A stretch of DNA of 63,764 nt from an uncultured Ruminococcus sp. Its GTDB lineage: Bacteria > Bacillota > Clostridia > Lachnospirales > Lachnospiraceae. The stretch spans positions 1 through 63,764 of the forward strand of contig UQKK01000020.1 of NCBI GenBank assembly GCA_900541505.1, in the 5' to 3' direction. The first letter of the stretch is position 1. Each line of letters begins with the position of its first letter. Both the position numbers and the translations under genes were made by a program. Below, piece after piece: positions 25,714-35,282 of this stretch. Below the pieces are notes generated by a model. It was given only the letters and a program-made list of their open reading frames with translations. It ran no database searches and was not told where the DNA came from.

Positions 25714-28700
25714 ATGATTTGCTTCGATAATGTTAGTTTTCGATATCAATCCGGAGGCGACGCCGGGCTGAAAAACCTGAATTTTTCGGCAAAAGACGGG
25801 GAGTTTTTGGTGCTCTGCGGGAGAAGCGGATGCGGGAAGACCACGGTCACGCGGATAATAAACGGATTGATTCCTCATTTCTATGAAGGAGAGATGTCCG
25901 GGAACGTCACGGTCAATGGGATTTGTATCGGGGAAACGCCCCTGTCAGGGACGGCTGCGGTGATTGGCAGTGTATTTCAGAACCCGCGCAGCCAGTTTTT
26001 TAATGTAGATACGACGGGTGAGGTGGCGTTTGGGTGTGAAAACCAGGCAATGGAACGGAAAATGATACGGGAAAGGCTGGAACAGACAGTCAGAGAGTTA
26101 GAACTGGAGGCTCTGATGGGGCGCAGTATTTTTGAATTGTCGGGAGGAGAAAAGCAGCAGGTTGCCTGCGGTTCGGTCTATGCGGCATCCCCGGATGTGT
26201 ATGTGCTGGATGAACCTTCTTCCAATATGGATACCAGAGCAATCCTGCGTCTTAAGAAGATTCTGAAGAAACTCAAAGAACAGGGGAAGACCGTCATCAT
26301 TTCTGAACATCGTCTGTATTATCTCATGGATTTGGCGGACCGTTTCCTTTATCTGGAGGATGGAAGGCTGAAACACACATTTTCAGCCGCGGAAATGAAA
26401 AACCTGCCTGAAATGTTGAGGAAAAAGCTGGGGCTTCGGACGCTCTCGCTGGAATCCGTGACATACATGAGAGATTATACTGGGGAACAATTTGTGAGAC
26501 AGAAGATAAATCATGCCGGGAAAGATGTTGACATGAGAACGGAAAAGCGTACTGGGGAAGTCTTTAGCACAGGGATAGAGAATCATGCCGGGGCAAAATT
26601 TTCTGGGCAAAGGGAAAATAATTCCTGCGAAGGGATTGCTCTGCAGGATATCTGCTGCATCAGAGGCAAAGAGGAGGCGCTTCGTATCCCCTCGCTGTCC
26701 ATCCCGGCGGGAACTGTCACAGCGGTGGTCGGCGAAAATGGCGCGGGAAAGAGTACATTGGCGGAAGTGCTCTGCGGGCTTATCAAAAGCCGCGGAATGA
26801 TTTCCTTTCAGGGGCGGGCTGTGTCGCCCAAACAGCGGACAAAGCGCTGCTACATGGTGATGCAGGATGTGACACGGCAGTTATTCTGTGACAGCGTGGA
26901 GGCGGAAGTGATGCTGGGAACGCCCAAGGAGAGGGAAAAGCTGGCGGATACGCTGCTGGAACAGATGGCATTGAGCGCTTATCGTGACTGCCACCCGGCT
27001 TCGCTGTCCGGCGGGCAGAAACAACGGACTGCCATCTGCGCGGCGGTGTGTGCGGGAAAGGACGTACTCATCTACGACGAGCCCACAAGCGGTCTGGATT
27101 ATGACGGCATGGACAGGCTTTGCCGGATAATCGGAGAGAGGCGGGAAGAGAACACAGCGACTCTTATCATCACGCACGACTTGGAGTTGGTGATGGGCTG
27201 CTGTACCCATGTCCTCCATCTGGAAAATGGCGGCGTAAAGGAGTTTTATCCGCTGGACGAGACGGGAACAGAAAAAGTAAAGCGGTATTTCATCGGAAAA
27301 GGAGGTAATAAAGCGATGAAAAAGCAGGAAAAAAAGAAGTCAGGGCTTTCGAGGATGCTGGAGCTGGCGGGGGAGAAGAAACATCTGGTCATCCCCTCAT
27401 TGATTCTCTCCATATTGGCGTCCATCGTTTCGTTTGTCCCGCATATCTGTATTTATTTTATTATCCTGGAAGTGGTGAAAGGATATCCGGTATTTGACGG
27501 AGATATAGGCGCTTCCATCATCCGTTTTGGGCTTCTGGCATTTGCGGGCGTGGCGGCAAACGTTATTCTGTATTTTTGTGCGCTCGTGCTGTCGCATCTG
27601 GCGGCGTTTGGGGAGCTGTATGCATTAAAAGTAAATTTTACAAAATATATGGCAAAACTCCCGCTCGGATTTCATCTCCATTACGGGAGCGGGAGGCTGC
27701 GCAAAATCACAGACGAAAATATTGAGAAGGTGGAAGGATTTATCGCCCACCAGCTTCCGGATTTGGCGGCGGCGCTGACAGCCCCTGTGGTGATGATTAT
27801 TCTGCTGCTTGCCGTTGACTGGAGGTATGGGGTTGTATCCTTTGTGGGAGTTGTTATTGCCTTCATTGTGGAAATGGCGGCGTATGGAAAGGACGCCCAG
27901 AAAAATATGAATGAATACCAGAGCGCGCTGGAGGAGATGAACAATGCGTCTGTGGAATACATACGGGGCATCACCGTGGTGAAGGCATTTCGCCAGACGG
28001 TCTATTCTTTCAACCGCCTGCATGACTCCATCAAGAAATATACCAAATTTGTGCTTCCATATACACTGGGCTGGCGTCCGTTTATGTCCTTGTACACGAC
28101 GCTGGTGAACAATATCTACCTTTTTATCATACCGGTGGCAATTTTTATCGGCATGAATACAGCACAGGCGGGGTATGCGGACTTTGCCTCCTCCACAATA
28201 TTTTATCTTATCTTCGTGCCGTCCATCTCCTCCGTGATGATGAAGGTGATGTACAGTTCCACCAACTGTATGCAGATTTCTTCCTGTGTAGAGAGAATGG
28301 ATGAAGTGCTGCAGACACCGCCTTTAAAGGAAACGGAATCTCCAGAGCACTGTGAGGCGGGGGATGTGGTGTTTGAGAGCGTATCGTTTTCCTATGCGGG
28401 GGACAAAGAGGTACAGGCACTGCAAAATGTCAGCTTTCGGGCAAAACAGGGGGAGGTCACTGCTGTGGTGGGACCGTCCGGCGGCGGAAAATCGACAATC
28501 GCCAATCTCATCCCGCGGTTTTATGATGTGGACGAAGGATGCATTTCCATAGGAGGCGTGGATATACGAAATATCCGGGTGGAAGAATTGATGAACCTGG
28601 TAAGCTTTGTGTTTCAGGATGTCTTTCTCTTCAAACAGAGTATAAAAGAAAATATCCGCATGGGGCGCCCGGATGCCAGTGACGAGGAGGTTATCGCGGC

Positions 28701-29130
28701 GGCAAAAGCGGCGCAGTGTCATGAGTTTATTATGGCTCTGCCAAAAGGATATGACACAGTTTATGGCAGAGACGGGATTTATTTGTCAGGCGGGGAACAA
28801 CAGAGAGTTGCGATTGCCCGTGCAATCGTGAAAGATTCGCCGATTCTGGTGTTGGATGAGGCGACCGCATTTGCCGACCCGGAGAACGAGCATTTGATTC
28901 AGAAGGCATTAAATGCTCTGATGAAGGATAAAACGGTCATTATGATAGCCCATCGTCTTTCTACCATCCGAAACGCGGACCATATTCTGGTCATGGACAA
29001 TGGAAAACTTGCCGGGCAGGGGACGCACGAGACTCTGTTGGCGGAGGGCGGAAGGTATCGGCACATGTGGGATACTTATACGAGGACACTCACATGGAAA
29101 ATGGAGAAGGAGGTGAATGGAAATGTCTAG
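25714..29130 (+). CDS. fusion: double ECF ATPase joined to ABC permease-ATPase
   Basis: A single 1138-codon frame with three ATPase domains. Residues 1-530 are a tandem EcfA-type pair: GRSGCGKTT (near 37-45) with LSGGEKQQVACG, then GENGAGKST with LSGGQKQRTAICA. Residues 535-1138 are a type-I ABC exporter-fold half transporter: six membrane segments, then GPSGGGKST, LSGGEQQRVAIARA and DEATAFADPEN. At the junction the DNA reads AAAGGAGGTAATAAAGCG before an in-frame ATG at 27316. That looks like the ribosome binding site and start of a separate gene whose upstream stop has been lost. Both a fusion and a separately started 604-residue protein are possible. The exporter half and the next gene resemble the YbtP/YbtQ metallophore importer pair. 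Confidence 0.82.
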   Translation: MICFDNVSFRYQSGGDAGLKNLNFSAKDGEFLVLCGRSGCGKTTVTRIINGLIPHFYEGEMSGNVTVNGICIGETPLSGTAAVIGSVFQNPRSQFFNVDTTGEVAFGCENQAMERKMIRERLEQTVRELELEALMGRSIFELSGGEKQQVACGSVYAASPDVYVLDEPSSNMDTRAILRLKKILKKLKEQGKTVIISEHRLYYLMDLADRFLYLEDGRLKHTFSAAEMKNLPEMLRKKLGLRTLSLESVTYMRDYTGEQFVRQKINHAGKDVDMRTEKRTGEVFSTGIENHAGAKFSGQRENNSCEGIALQDICCIRGKEEALRIPSLSIPAGTVTAVVGENGAGKSTLAEVLCGLIKSRGMISFQGRAVSPKQRTKRCYMVMQDVTRQLFCDSVEAEVMLGTPKEREKLADTLLEQMALSAYRDCHPASLSGGQKQRTAICAAVCAGKDVLIYDEPTSGLDYDGMDRLCRIIGERREENTATLIITHDLELVMGCCTHVLHLENGGVKEFYPLDETGTEKVKRYFIGKGGNKAMKKQEKKKSGLSRMLELAGEKKHLVIPSLILSILASIVSFVPHICIYFIILEVVKGYPVFDGDIGASIIRFGLLAFAGVAANVILYFCALVLSHLAAFGELYALKVNFTKYMAKLPLGFHLHYGSGRLRKITDENIEKVEGFIAHQLPDLAAALTAPVVMIILLLAVDWRYGVVSFVGVVIAFIVEMAAYGKDAQKNMNEYQSALEEMNNASVEYIRGITVVKAFRQTVYSFNRLHDSIKKYTKFVLPYTLGWRPFMSLYTTLVNNIYLFIIPVAIFIGMNTAQAGYADFASSTIFYLIFVPSISSVMMKVMYSSTNCMQISSCVERMDEVLQTPPLKETESPEHCEAGDVVFESVSFSYAGDKEVQALQNVSFRAKQGEVTAVVGPSGGGKSTIANLIPRFYDVDEGCISIGGVDIRNIRVEELMNLVSFVFQDVFLFKQSIKENIRMGRPDASDEEVIAAAKAAQCHEFIMALPKGYDTVYGRDGIYLSGGEQQRVAIARAIVKDSPILVLDEATAFADPENEHLIQKALNALMKDKTVIMIAHRLSTIRNADHILVMDNGKLAGQGTHETLLAEGGRYRHMWDTYTRTLTWKMEKEVNGNV

Positions 29131-30859
29131 ACTGCAGGAATCCTTACAGTTGAGCGACAAGGGCAGCCGGAATCTGAAAAAGGCAATCGCGGCATGCACA
29201 TTGACGAATTTCTCCCTGATGCTGCCGTTTTCCATAACGATTGGAATCTTTATGGAGCTTTTGAAACCGCTCACCGGGGGAGAGATAAGCTGGAAAAATA
29301 TGTGGATGCTGTTTGCGGGCGGAGTCGTGTGCGCAGTCATCGTTTATCTCTGTAACTACAACGATTACAAACAGACATACATCAATTCCTACCTGGAATC
29401 AGAAAATATGCGTGTCAGCATTGCAGAGCGGATTCGGCGGCTGCCGATGAGCTTTTTCAATTCCAAAGATTTGTCGGAGCTGACAACGAATTTGATTGGG
29501 GACTGCTCCACACTGGAACATGTACTGAGCCATGTTATTCCGCAGATGATTGCCAATGCCGTTTCCTGCACAGTCATCTGCGCTGCGCTCGCATTTTTCG
29601 ACTGGCGGATGGCGCTCGCTGTTTTCTGTACGATGCCCATATCATTCGCCATTATTTTCGGCAGCAGGAGGGCGCAGGATAGAGTGAGCCGCCGTCAAAT
29701 CGAGGCGAAATTAAAAGCCTCCGAGCAGGTGCAGGAGTATATCGAGGGGATAAAGGTCATCAAGTCCTGCAATATGGAAGGTGAAAAATCGAAAGAACTG
29801 GACAGGGCGCTGCGGGAGATGAAGAAAATGGCAATTCGCATGGAGCTTTTCTCCGGCGTGTTTGTCACCGGTGCGAAGTTGATTTTGCAGGCGGGAGTGG
29901 GAATTACCGTCTATGCGGGAGCTAGTCTCCTGACCGGAGGGCAGATAGAGGTCATTCCTCTTTTGATGTTCCTTTTGATTGTGGTGCGCATTTACGGACC
30001 GATTCTCACCGAATTGACCCTCCTTCCCGAATTGTTCTATTATATGCAGGCAATACGGCGGATGAAGGCGCTGAATGACGTGAAAGAGCAGAAGGGCAGC
30101 GCAGACCGACCCTTTGCGGGAAATGATATCATTTTTGAGAAGGTCCGCTTCGGATACAATGAGGAAGAAGTCCTGCACGATGTGAGCTTTACCATTCCAG
30201 AAAACAAAATCACGGCAATCGTCGGACCTTCCGGCAGCGGTAAGAGTACCATCGCAAAGCTGGCGGCAAGATTCTGGGATATCCAGTCGGGAAAAATCAC
30301 GGTGGGCGGCGCGGACATCTGTACATTGGACCCGGAATACCTCATGGACCGAATGTCCTTTGTATTCCAGGATGTGGTGCTCTTTAACGACACGGTTTAC
30401 AATAACATCAAGATTGGAAACATGGACGCCAGCGAGGTAGAGGTGATGGTAGCTGCCAGAGCAGCCTGCTGCGATGAGTTTGTGATGAAGATGCCCGATG
30501 GGTACCAGACCATGCTCGGAGAAAACGGAAGCACCATTTCCGGCGGGGAGAGACAGCGCATTTCCATCGCCAGGGCACTGCTCAAGAACGCGCCCATCAT
30601 TTTGCTGGATGAGGCAACCGCCTCCCTGGACCCGGAGAATGAAGAACTGATTCAGCGGGCGATTTCCCGCTTGATTCGCAATAAAACTGTGCTCGTCATC
30701 GCTCACCGCCTGCGCACCGTCGCTGGGGCAGATAAGATTATTGTCGTGGACAATGGACATGTGGCGGAGGAAGGAAAGCACGAGGAACTTTTGGAAAAAG
30801 ACGGACTGTATGCAAGATTGTACGGACTTCAGCAGGAGAGTATGGAGTGGACGGTGTGA
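29117..30859 (+). CDS. ABC permease-ATPase, YbtPQ/IrtAB-like partner
   Basis: A 580-residue half transporter: membrane domain (residues 1-320), GPSGSGKST Walker A (near 370), ISGGERQRISIARA signature and DEATASLDPENE Walker B. It overlaps the previous gene by 14 bases and should pair with that protein's exporter half as a heterodimer. ATG at 29123 fits the AAGGAGGTGA site better than 29117. Fold-level exporters of this pair type act as importers of metallophores in Enterobacteria and Mycobacteria; the AraC and ECF neighbours support that use here, but it is an inference. Confidence 0.85.
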   Translation: MEMSRLQESLQLSDKGSRNLKKAIAACTLTNFSLMLPFSITIGIFMELLKPLTGGEISWKNMWMLFAGGVVCAVIVYLCNYNDYKQTYINSYLESENMRVSIAERIRRLPMSFFNSKDLSELTTNLIGDCSTLEHVLSHVIPQMIANAVSCTVICAALAFFDWRMALAVFCTMPISFAIIFGSRRAQDRVSRRQIEAKLKASEQVQEYIEGIKVIKSCNMEGEKSKELDRALREMKKMAIRMELFSGVFVTGAKLILQAGVGITVYAGASLLTGGQIEVIPLLMFLLIVVRIYGPILTELTLLPELFYYMQAIRRMKALNDVKEQKGSADRPFAGNDIIFEKVRFGYNEEEVLHDVSFTIPENKITAIVGPSGSGKSTIAKLAARFWDIQSGKITVGGADICTLDPEYLMDRMSFVFQDVVLFNDTVYNNIKIGNMDASEVEVMVAARAACCDEFVMKMPDGYQTMLGENGSTISGGERQRISIARALLKNAPIILLDEATASLDPENEELIQRAISRLIRNKTVLVIAHRLRTVAGADKIIVVDNGHVAEEGKHEELLEKDGLYARLYGLQQESMEWTV

Positions 30860-30889
30860 GGGGATGAAAACAGTTACCCAGTGAGAGAG

Positions 30890-30923
30890 AAAAGACCTCG
30901 GTTAAAGCCGGGGTCTTTTCTTT
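30890..30923. terminator. bidirectional terminator
   Basis: AAAAGACCTCGG (30890-30901) pairs with CCGGGGTCTTTT (30908-30919) around a six-base loop, with a T-rich tail on both strands. It separates the ABC gene from the convergent sigma-54 regulator gene. Confidence 0.8.
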
Positions 30924-30933
30924 TGCCTGCACC

Positions 30934-32967
30934 CTATTCTTTGGAACCGCCCCAGACACGGTAATCTTTTGGCGAGATATTATATTTCTGCATTTTTCTG
31001 TACAGTGTGCTGAGGGGCATATCCAGCAGGGCGGCAGTTGTTTTTGTGTAGCCGTGCGTTTTTTGCAGTGCCTGTATGATTAGGTTATATTCCCGGATTT
31101 CCGGTGAAAGAGGTTCATCCCTATCTCCTGTTTCGGCTGCAGCGGATAAGGGGGCTTCATGTGTATCGTCAAAACGGCGTTCATAACGGGAGGTGTAATA
31201 ATAATGTACAATTTCATCCGGCAGGTCAGACAATTGGATGACAGAGTGGGGTGTTATATTTACAGTGCGTTCTATGATGTTCTCCAATTCTCGTATATTC
31301 CCGGGCCAATGATAGGCGAGGAGGGCGCGTATACTTTCCGGATGGAAACCGGAAATCTGTTTCTTCGTTTTTTGACCATAGACTTTGAGAAAATGCATGG
31401 CAAGGGGCAAAATGTCTGCGGTATGCCCGCGCAGCGGCGGAAGAGTGACATTGAGCACATTTAAGCGGTAGTACAGGTCATTGCGGAAAGTGTGGTTCTG
31501 GACGGCGTGCAGCAGATTGATATTTGTAGCGGCAATAATCCTGACGTCTACAGTACGGGCAATTTTTCCGCCCAGGCGTGTTACTTCGTGGGTCTGCAGT
31601 ACTCGAAGAAGCGCTGCCTGTGCTTCCAGGGGCATGCTTCCAATTTCATCGAGAAATAAGGTCCCGCCTGCGGCAAGTTCAAATTTTCCCGGATTGCCTC
31701 CCGCCATACTGCCGGAAAAAGAACCGCCCTCATAACCGAACAATTCGCTTTCAATTAAATCTTTGGGAAGGGAGCCGCAGTTGATTGCCACAAAAGGACC
31801 GTCTCGCCGGCTGCCTCCATTGTGTATGGACTGAGCAAAAAGTTCTTTCCCAGTGCCGCTTTCGCCGAATAGGAGGACATTTGAGGCAGAATCAGCGGCA
31901 ATATATCCTAAGGTTTTCAGTTTCTGCATTTCCTCGGAATCACCAATAATAGAATCGAAAGTATATTGTGCGCGATATCCTGCAATCCGTGCAGTCAAGC
32001 CATGGGCTGACTCCTGGGAATCAAGGATAAGGAGTGAGGCATCCGCGCCGGGCATTTCGCCGGAGGGCGGTTTGACACTGACATTGACATGAATGGGAGC
32101 GTTTTGCTCTGTGAGGAGAGTACACTCCATAGAATCAATTTCACGGTCCAGATTCCAGACTGCTTCCGGGACAGACTCCCTGCGAATCACGGATTCCAGA
32201 GGGCTGTGCAGAGCGATGTCACGGATATTGAGAATTTTTTTGGCGGCGGCGTTATATTGGATGATTCTATGGTCAGAACCGATAAAGAGGACACCACGGT
32301 TAAACATATCCAACATTGTAGTCAGAATATTGTTGGACTGTGTGAGTTTTAATTCTTTTTCAATTCCGTTGACTGCGATGCGCAAAGTATTCATCATGTC
32401 CGGTCTATAATTTTCCACGGACCCCATGATACAGATGCAGCCGATTAAATTTCCCGAAGGAGCGTTTATCGGTGAAGCGTAACAGACAAAATTCTGAAAC
32501 ATATATCTGTAATGTTCGGGACCATATACAAGCATAGGGCGTTTTTCTTTCAGGCAGAGGGAGACTCCGTTTGTTCCATTTGTCTCCTCACTGAAGATAC
32601 AGCCGTCTGTCACCTGGGCTTCTTCAGACATTTCGCATAACTGCTGATTCCCGGTGATACATTTCAGCTGTACACCATTGGCATCTGTCAATAAAATTTG
32701 ATAATCAGATTTATATAAGAGTCTGTAGAAATCCAACAGATAAGGATAGGCAATCCGTATCAAAAGAGTATTTTCCGCAAGAATTTCTTTTAGCTTCTGA
32801 CGGGAGAGAATGGTGGATTCCTGCGCAAAAGGGTCAGCACTTCCCTGTGAGCGGCGCCATGAATCAAGAATTTCTGTGCGCACTCCCTCGACCTGTTCAG
32901 GGATACTTTCGGCTCCTTTTACGTAGCGTTCCCAGGCGGCTTTAATTTTTTTATTATTCCAAATCAT
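30934..32967 (-). CDS. sigma-54-dependent activator with GAF and PAS domains
   Basis: An AcoR-like enhancer-binding protein of 677 residues, started at the ATG 32967 because AAGGAAGGAG precedes it (an upstream ATG at 32991 lacks one). A GAF domain covers about 60-180 and a PAS domain about 210-290. The AAA+ domain has GESGTGKE (368-375), LFLDEIGSMP (Walker B) and the usual arginine region. A Fis-type HTH ends the protein (TTAALLDMPLSTLYRKM). The loop that touches sigma-54 normally reads GAFTGA; here it reads GSFSGS (415-420). It is divergent to the flavoenzyme gene at 33160, its likely target, although no clear -24/-12 promoter is visible there. Confidence 0.88.
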   Translation of the reverse strand: MIWNNKKIKAAWERYVKGAESIPEQVEGVRTEILDSWRRSQGSADPFAQESTILSRQKLKEILAENTLLIRIAYPYLLDFYRLLYKSDYQILLTDANGVQLKCITGNQQLCEMSEEAQVTDGCIFSEETNGTNGVSLCLKEKRPMLVYGPEHYRYMFQNFVCYASPINAPSGNLIGCICIMGSVENYRPDMMNTLRIAVNGIEKELKLTQSNNILTTMLDMFNRGVLFIGSDHRIIQYNAAAKKILNIRDIALHSPLESVIRRESVPEAVWNLDREIDSMECTLLTEQNAPIHVNVSVKPPSGEMPGADASLLILDSQESAHGLTARIAGYRAQYTFDSIIGDSEEMQKLKTLGYIAADSASNVLLFGESGTGKELFAQSIHNGGSRRDGPFVAINCGSLPKDLIESELFGYEGGSFSGSMAGGNPGKFELAAGGTLFLDEIGSMPLEAQAALLRVLQTHEVTRLGGKIARTVDVRIIAATNINLLHAVQNHTFRNDLYYRLNVLNVTLPPLRGHTADILPLAMHFLKVYGQKTKKQISGFHPESIRALLAYHWPGNIRELENIIERTVNITPHSVIQLSDLPDEIVHYYYTSRYERRFDDTHEAPLSAAAETGDRDEPLSPEIREYNLIIQALQKTHGYTKTTAALLDMPLSTLYRKMQKYNISPKDYRVWGGSKE

Positions 32968-33090
32968 AGAAGCTCCTTCCTTGTATGTCACAACGATTTC
33001 TTAAATTATACCATGGAATGATAAGAAAATGAGAAAAATATGAGAAAAATAAAGAAATAATAAGAAAAAATCAGTAATAATGCGGCGGAT

Positions 33091-33110
33091 ATTGATAATA
33101 AAATATCAAT
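33091..33110. promoter_or_regulatory. inverted repeat before the flavoenzyme gene
   Basis: ATTGATA (33091-33097) and TATCAAT (33104-33110) form a perfect seven-base inverted repeat 50 bases before the start codon. It lies in the 192-base gap between the divergent activator and flavoenzyme genes and could be an activator site. No GG-N10-GC sigma-54 promoter is apparent. Confidence 0.45.
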
Positions 33111-33159
33111 GAGTTACATTAAAAATATGAAAAACCGATTGGGAAAGGAGTAATGGAGA

Positions 33160-35085
33160 ATGAATCAGTATCAAGAATTATTAAAACCAATCAAAGTGGG
33201 AAAACAGATGTGGAGAAACAGAATGGTCATGCCGGCTATGGAAACGAGACTGAGCAACCCGGATGGCTCCTCCTCAAAAGAGATGGCGGAGTATTATGGC
33301 GAGAGGGCAAAAGGCGGTGTTGCCGCGGTTATCGTGGAAAATACATTTGTGGATGACAAGGAGAGCAGGAGTTCTCTTGTGTCTTCCGGGATGTACAATG
33401 ACCATATGATAGCTTCTCATTATCTTGTCGCACAGGCAATCAAAGAGCAGGGGGCAGCGGCAATCCTGCAGTTAAGCCATGGCGGGAGGCAGGCAAATGC
33501 GGGAGCTACGGGACTGCCTCCGGTAGCTCCAAGTGAAGTGCCGTGCAAATTTGTACAAAGAATGCCCCGCGCATTGTCTGTTGAAGAAATTGTAGAGATA
33601 GAAGATAAATTTGCGGCGGCAGCTGTGAGAGCGAAGATGGCGGGTTTTGATGGTGTGGAAATACATGGAGCGCATGGCTATCTGATTGGGTCATTTTTGT
33701 CTCCTTATACAAATAAGCGTACAGATGAGTACGGCGGTTCGTTTGAAAACAGAGCCCGCTTTCCTAAAAATATCATTCGCAAGGTCAGAGCTGCGGTTGG
33801 AGATGATTTTGTAGTCGGATATCGTATTTCGGGTTCCGAGGGAGTGGAAGGAGGACTGACACCGGAAGATACTGCTCGATTCGGTGCTTCTATTCAGGAT
33901 GATGTAGACTATATCAATGTGGCTGCAGGCATCTATGAAACAATGGAAAAATATATTATTCCACCGGTATATGAGCCTCACGCCATGGTTGTACCCTTTG
34001 CGGAAGTAATAAAAAAACAGGTTACAAAAATTCCGGTGATGGTAGTAAATTCTCTGACCCCGGAGATGGGCGAGAAGGTTTTGGAAGAAGGAAAAGCGGA
34101 TATCATTGCATTTGGGCGCAGCCTCATTGCAGACCCCTATCTCCCGACAAAGCTGATGGAAGGACGAAGGGAGGATATAAGACCCTGCTGCCGTGGACAT
34201 GAAGGATGTGTTTCCCTGTTTTTCTCAGGATGCCCTATACGCTGTGAGGTGAATCCGCAGTGCGGAAGAGAGCGGGAGTACGAGTTGAAGCGGACAGATA
34301 ATCCAAAGAATCTGGTCGTTGTCGGCGGCGGTATGGCAGGAATGGAAGCAGCGCGCTATGCCGCGGAGATTGGACATCATGTTACTCTGTTTGAAGAAAG
34401 TGAAGAACTGGGAGGTCATTTTATAGAAGCTACGATTCCTGACTTCAAGGAAGACCACAGGAATGTTCTGGATTGGCTGAAAGGGCAGATTAAGAAGAGT
34501 GCCGTAGATGTAAAACTGGGAAAAAAGGCAGAGATAAAAGATATACAGGCATTGCATCCGGATGCAGTCATTGCAGCGGTTGGCTCTAAATACATCCGTC
34601 TGCCTCTGCCAGGTATGGAGCATGCGCTTTTACCGGATGAAGTATTGAAAGGAAACGTTCAGACAGGCAGGTCTGTTGTGGTTATCGGCGGCGGTCTGGT
34701 AGGAACAGAAACAGCACTGCATCTTGCAAAACAAGGGAAAGAAGTGACAGTGCTTGAAATGTTGCCGGGACTTGCTATGCAGGATGAGCCTTTGAGTCAG
34801 CGCTCTATCCTGGGTAAGCTTGAGGAATACAAAGTAACAGGGCTTACCGGGTGCAGAGTCACACAAATTCAGGAGGGTACCGTTACTTATGTAAATGCGA
34901 ATGGAGAAGAACATACACTGCAGGCGGATTCCGTTGTTGCCGCTACCGGGCTTCAGGCAGATAGTGAAACGGTGGAAGCTCTGCGGGAGAGCGCTCCTAA
35001 AGTGGTGTGCATTGGAGACTGTGTAAAAGCCGGCAAGATATTTGAATGTTTCCATCAGGCGTGGTTTGCGGTGAGAAATCTGTAG
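33160..35085 (+). CDS. FMN/FAD/4Fe-4S oxidoreductase (OYE / 2,4-dienoyl-CoA reductase family)
   Basis: A 641-residue multi-domain flavoenzyme. The N-terminal TIM barrel binds FMN (residues 1-335, with LQLSHGGRQ and EIHGAHGYLIGSFLSP active-site segments). Next is a 4Fe-4S cluster region with CCRGHEGC and SGCPIRC (near 341-361), and then a C-terminal NAD(P)/FAD pyridine-nucleotide-disulfide domain with VVVGGGMAGMEAA and VVIGGGLVGTETA. Such enzymes reduce C=C bonds of enoates, enals or steroid and bile-acid intermediates in anaerobes. The substrate is not predicted. AAAGGAG precedes the ATG. Likely controlled by the divergent sigma-54 activator. Confidence 0.9.
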   Translation: MNQYQELLKPIKVGKQMWRNRMVMPAMETRLSNPDGSSSKEMAEYYGERAKGGVAAVIVENTFVDDKESRSSLVSSGMYNDHMIASHYLVAQAIKEQGAAAILQLSHGGRQANAGATGLPPVAPSEVPCKFVQRMPRALSVEEIVEIEDKFAAAAVRAKMAGFDGVEIHGAHGYLIGSFLSPYTNKRTDEYGGSFENRARFPKNIIRKVRAAVGDDFVVGYRISGSEGVEGGLTPEDTARFGASIQDDVDYINVAAGIYETMEKYIIPPVYEPHAMVVPFAEVIKKQVTKIPVMVVNSLTPEMGEKVLEEGKADIIAFGRSLIADPYLPTKLMEGRREDIRPCCRGHEGCVSLFFSGCPIRCEVNPQCGREREYELKRTDNPKNLVVVGGGMAGMEAARYAAEIGHHVTLFEESEELGGHFIEATIPDFKEDHRNVLDWLKGQIKKSAVDVKLGKKAEIKDIQALHPDAVIAAVGSKYIRLPLPGMEHALLPDEVLKGNVQTGRSVVVIGGGLVGTETALHLAKQGKEVTVLEMLPGLAMQDEPLSQRSILGKLEEYKVTGLTGCRVTQIQEGTVTYVNANGEEHTLQADSVVAATGLQADSETVEALRESAPKVVCIGDCVKAGKIFECFHQAWFAVRNL

Positions 35086-35201
35086 AGAGTGTCTGCGATT
35101 AGATTTGCAGAAAAGCAGAGCCTGTCAGTACGGCTGACGGAATTTGTTGCTGTTTACAGCCACCCGAATTTCTTAAAAATATGTAAATAATGTGAAAGTA
35201 A

Positions 35202-35254
35202 TTGACATTTTATATGGTTCTATACTATATTATTAAAAACTTAACTATTTAAGT
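35202..35254 (+). promoter_or_regulatory. promoter and inverted repeat before the clp pair
   Basis: TTGACA (35202-35207), 18 bases, TATATT (35226-35231), followed by ACTTAA-CTAT-TTAAGT (35239-35254), an inverted repeat at the likely transcription start. I see no CtsR heptad repeat or CIRCE element. The 9-mer ACTTAACTA in it also occurs before the MarR gene at 43217-43225. The rest of the 35086-35201 gap shows nothing else. Confidence 0.5.
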
Positions 35255-35282
35255 CTTTAAGATAAAGGATGTGAGAAACCAT

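Noticed and set aside
29711..30781. Long open frame of 356 codons on the minus strand
   Set aside because: It is antisense to an intact ABC transporter gene with all motifs, and its translation has no recognisable domain or ribosome binding site.
32992..33159. Sigma-54 promoter for the flavoenzyme gene
   Set aside because: No GG-N10-GC element with good flanks was found; the link to the activator rests on position only.
35086..35282. CtsR heptad or CIRCE heat-shock operator before the clp pair
   Set aside because: Neither the GGTCAAA-type repeats nor the TTAGCACTC-type inverted repeat is present.
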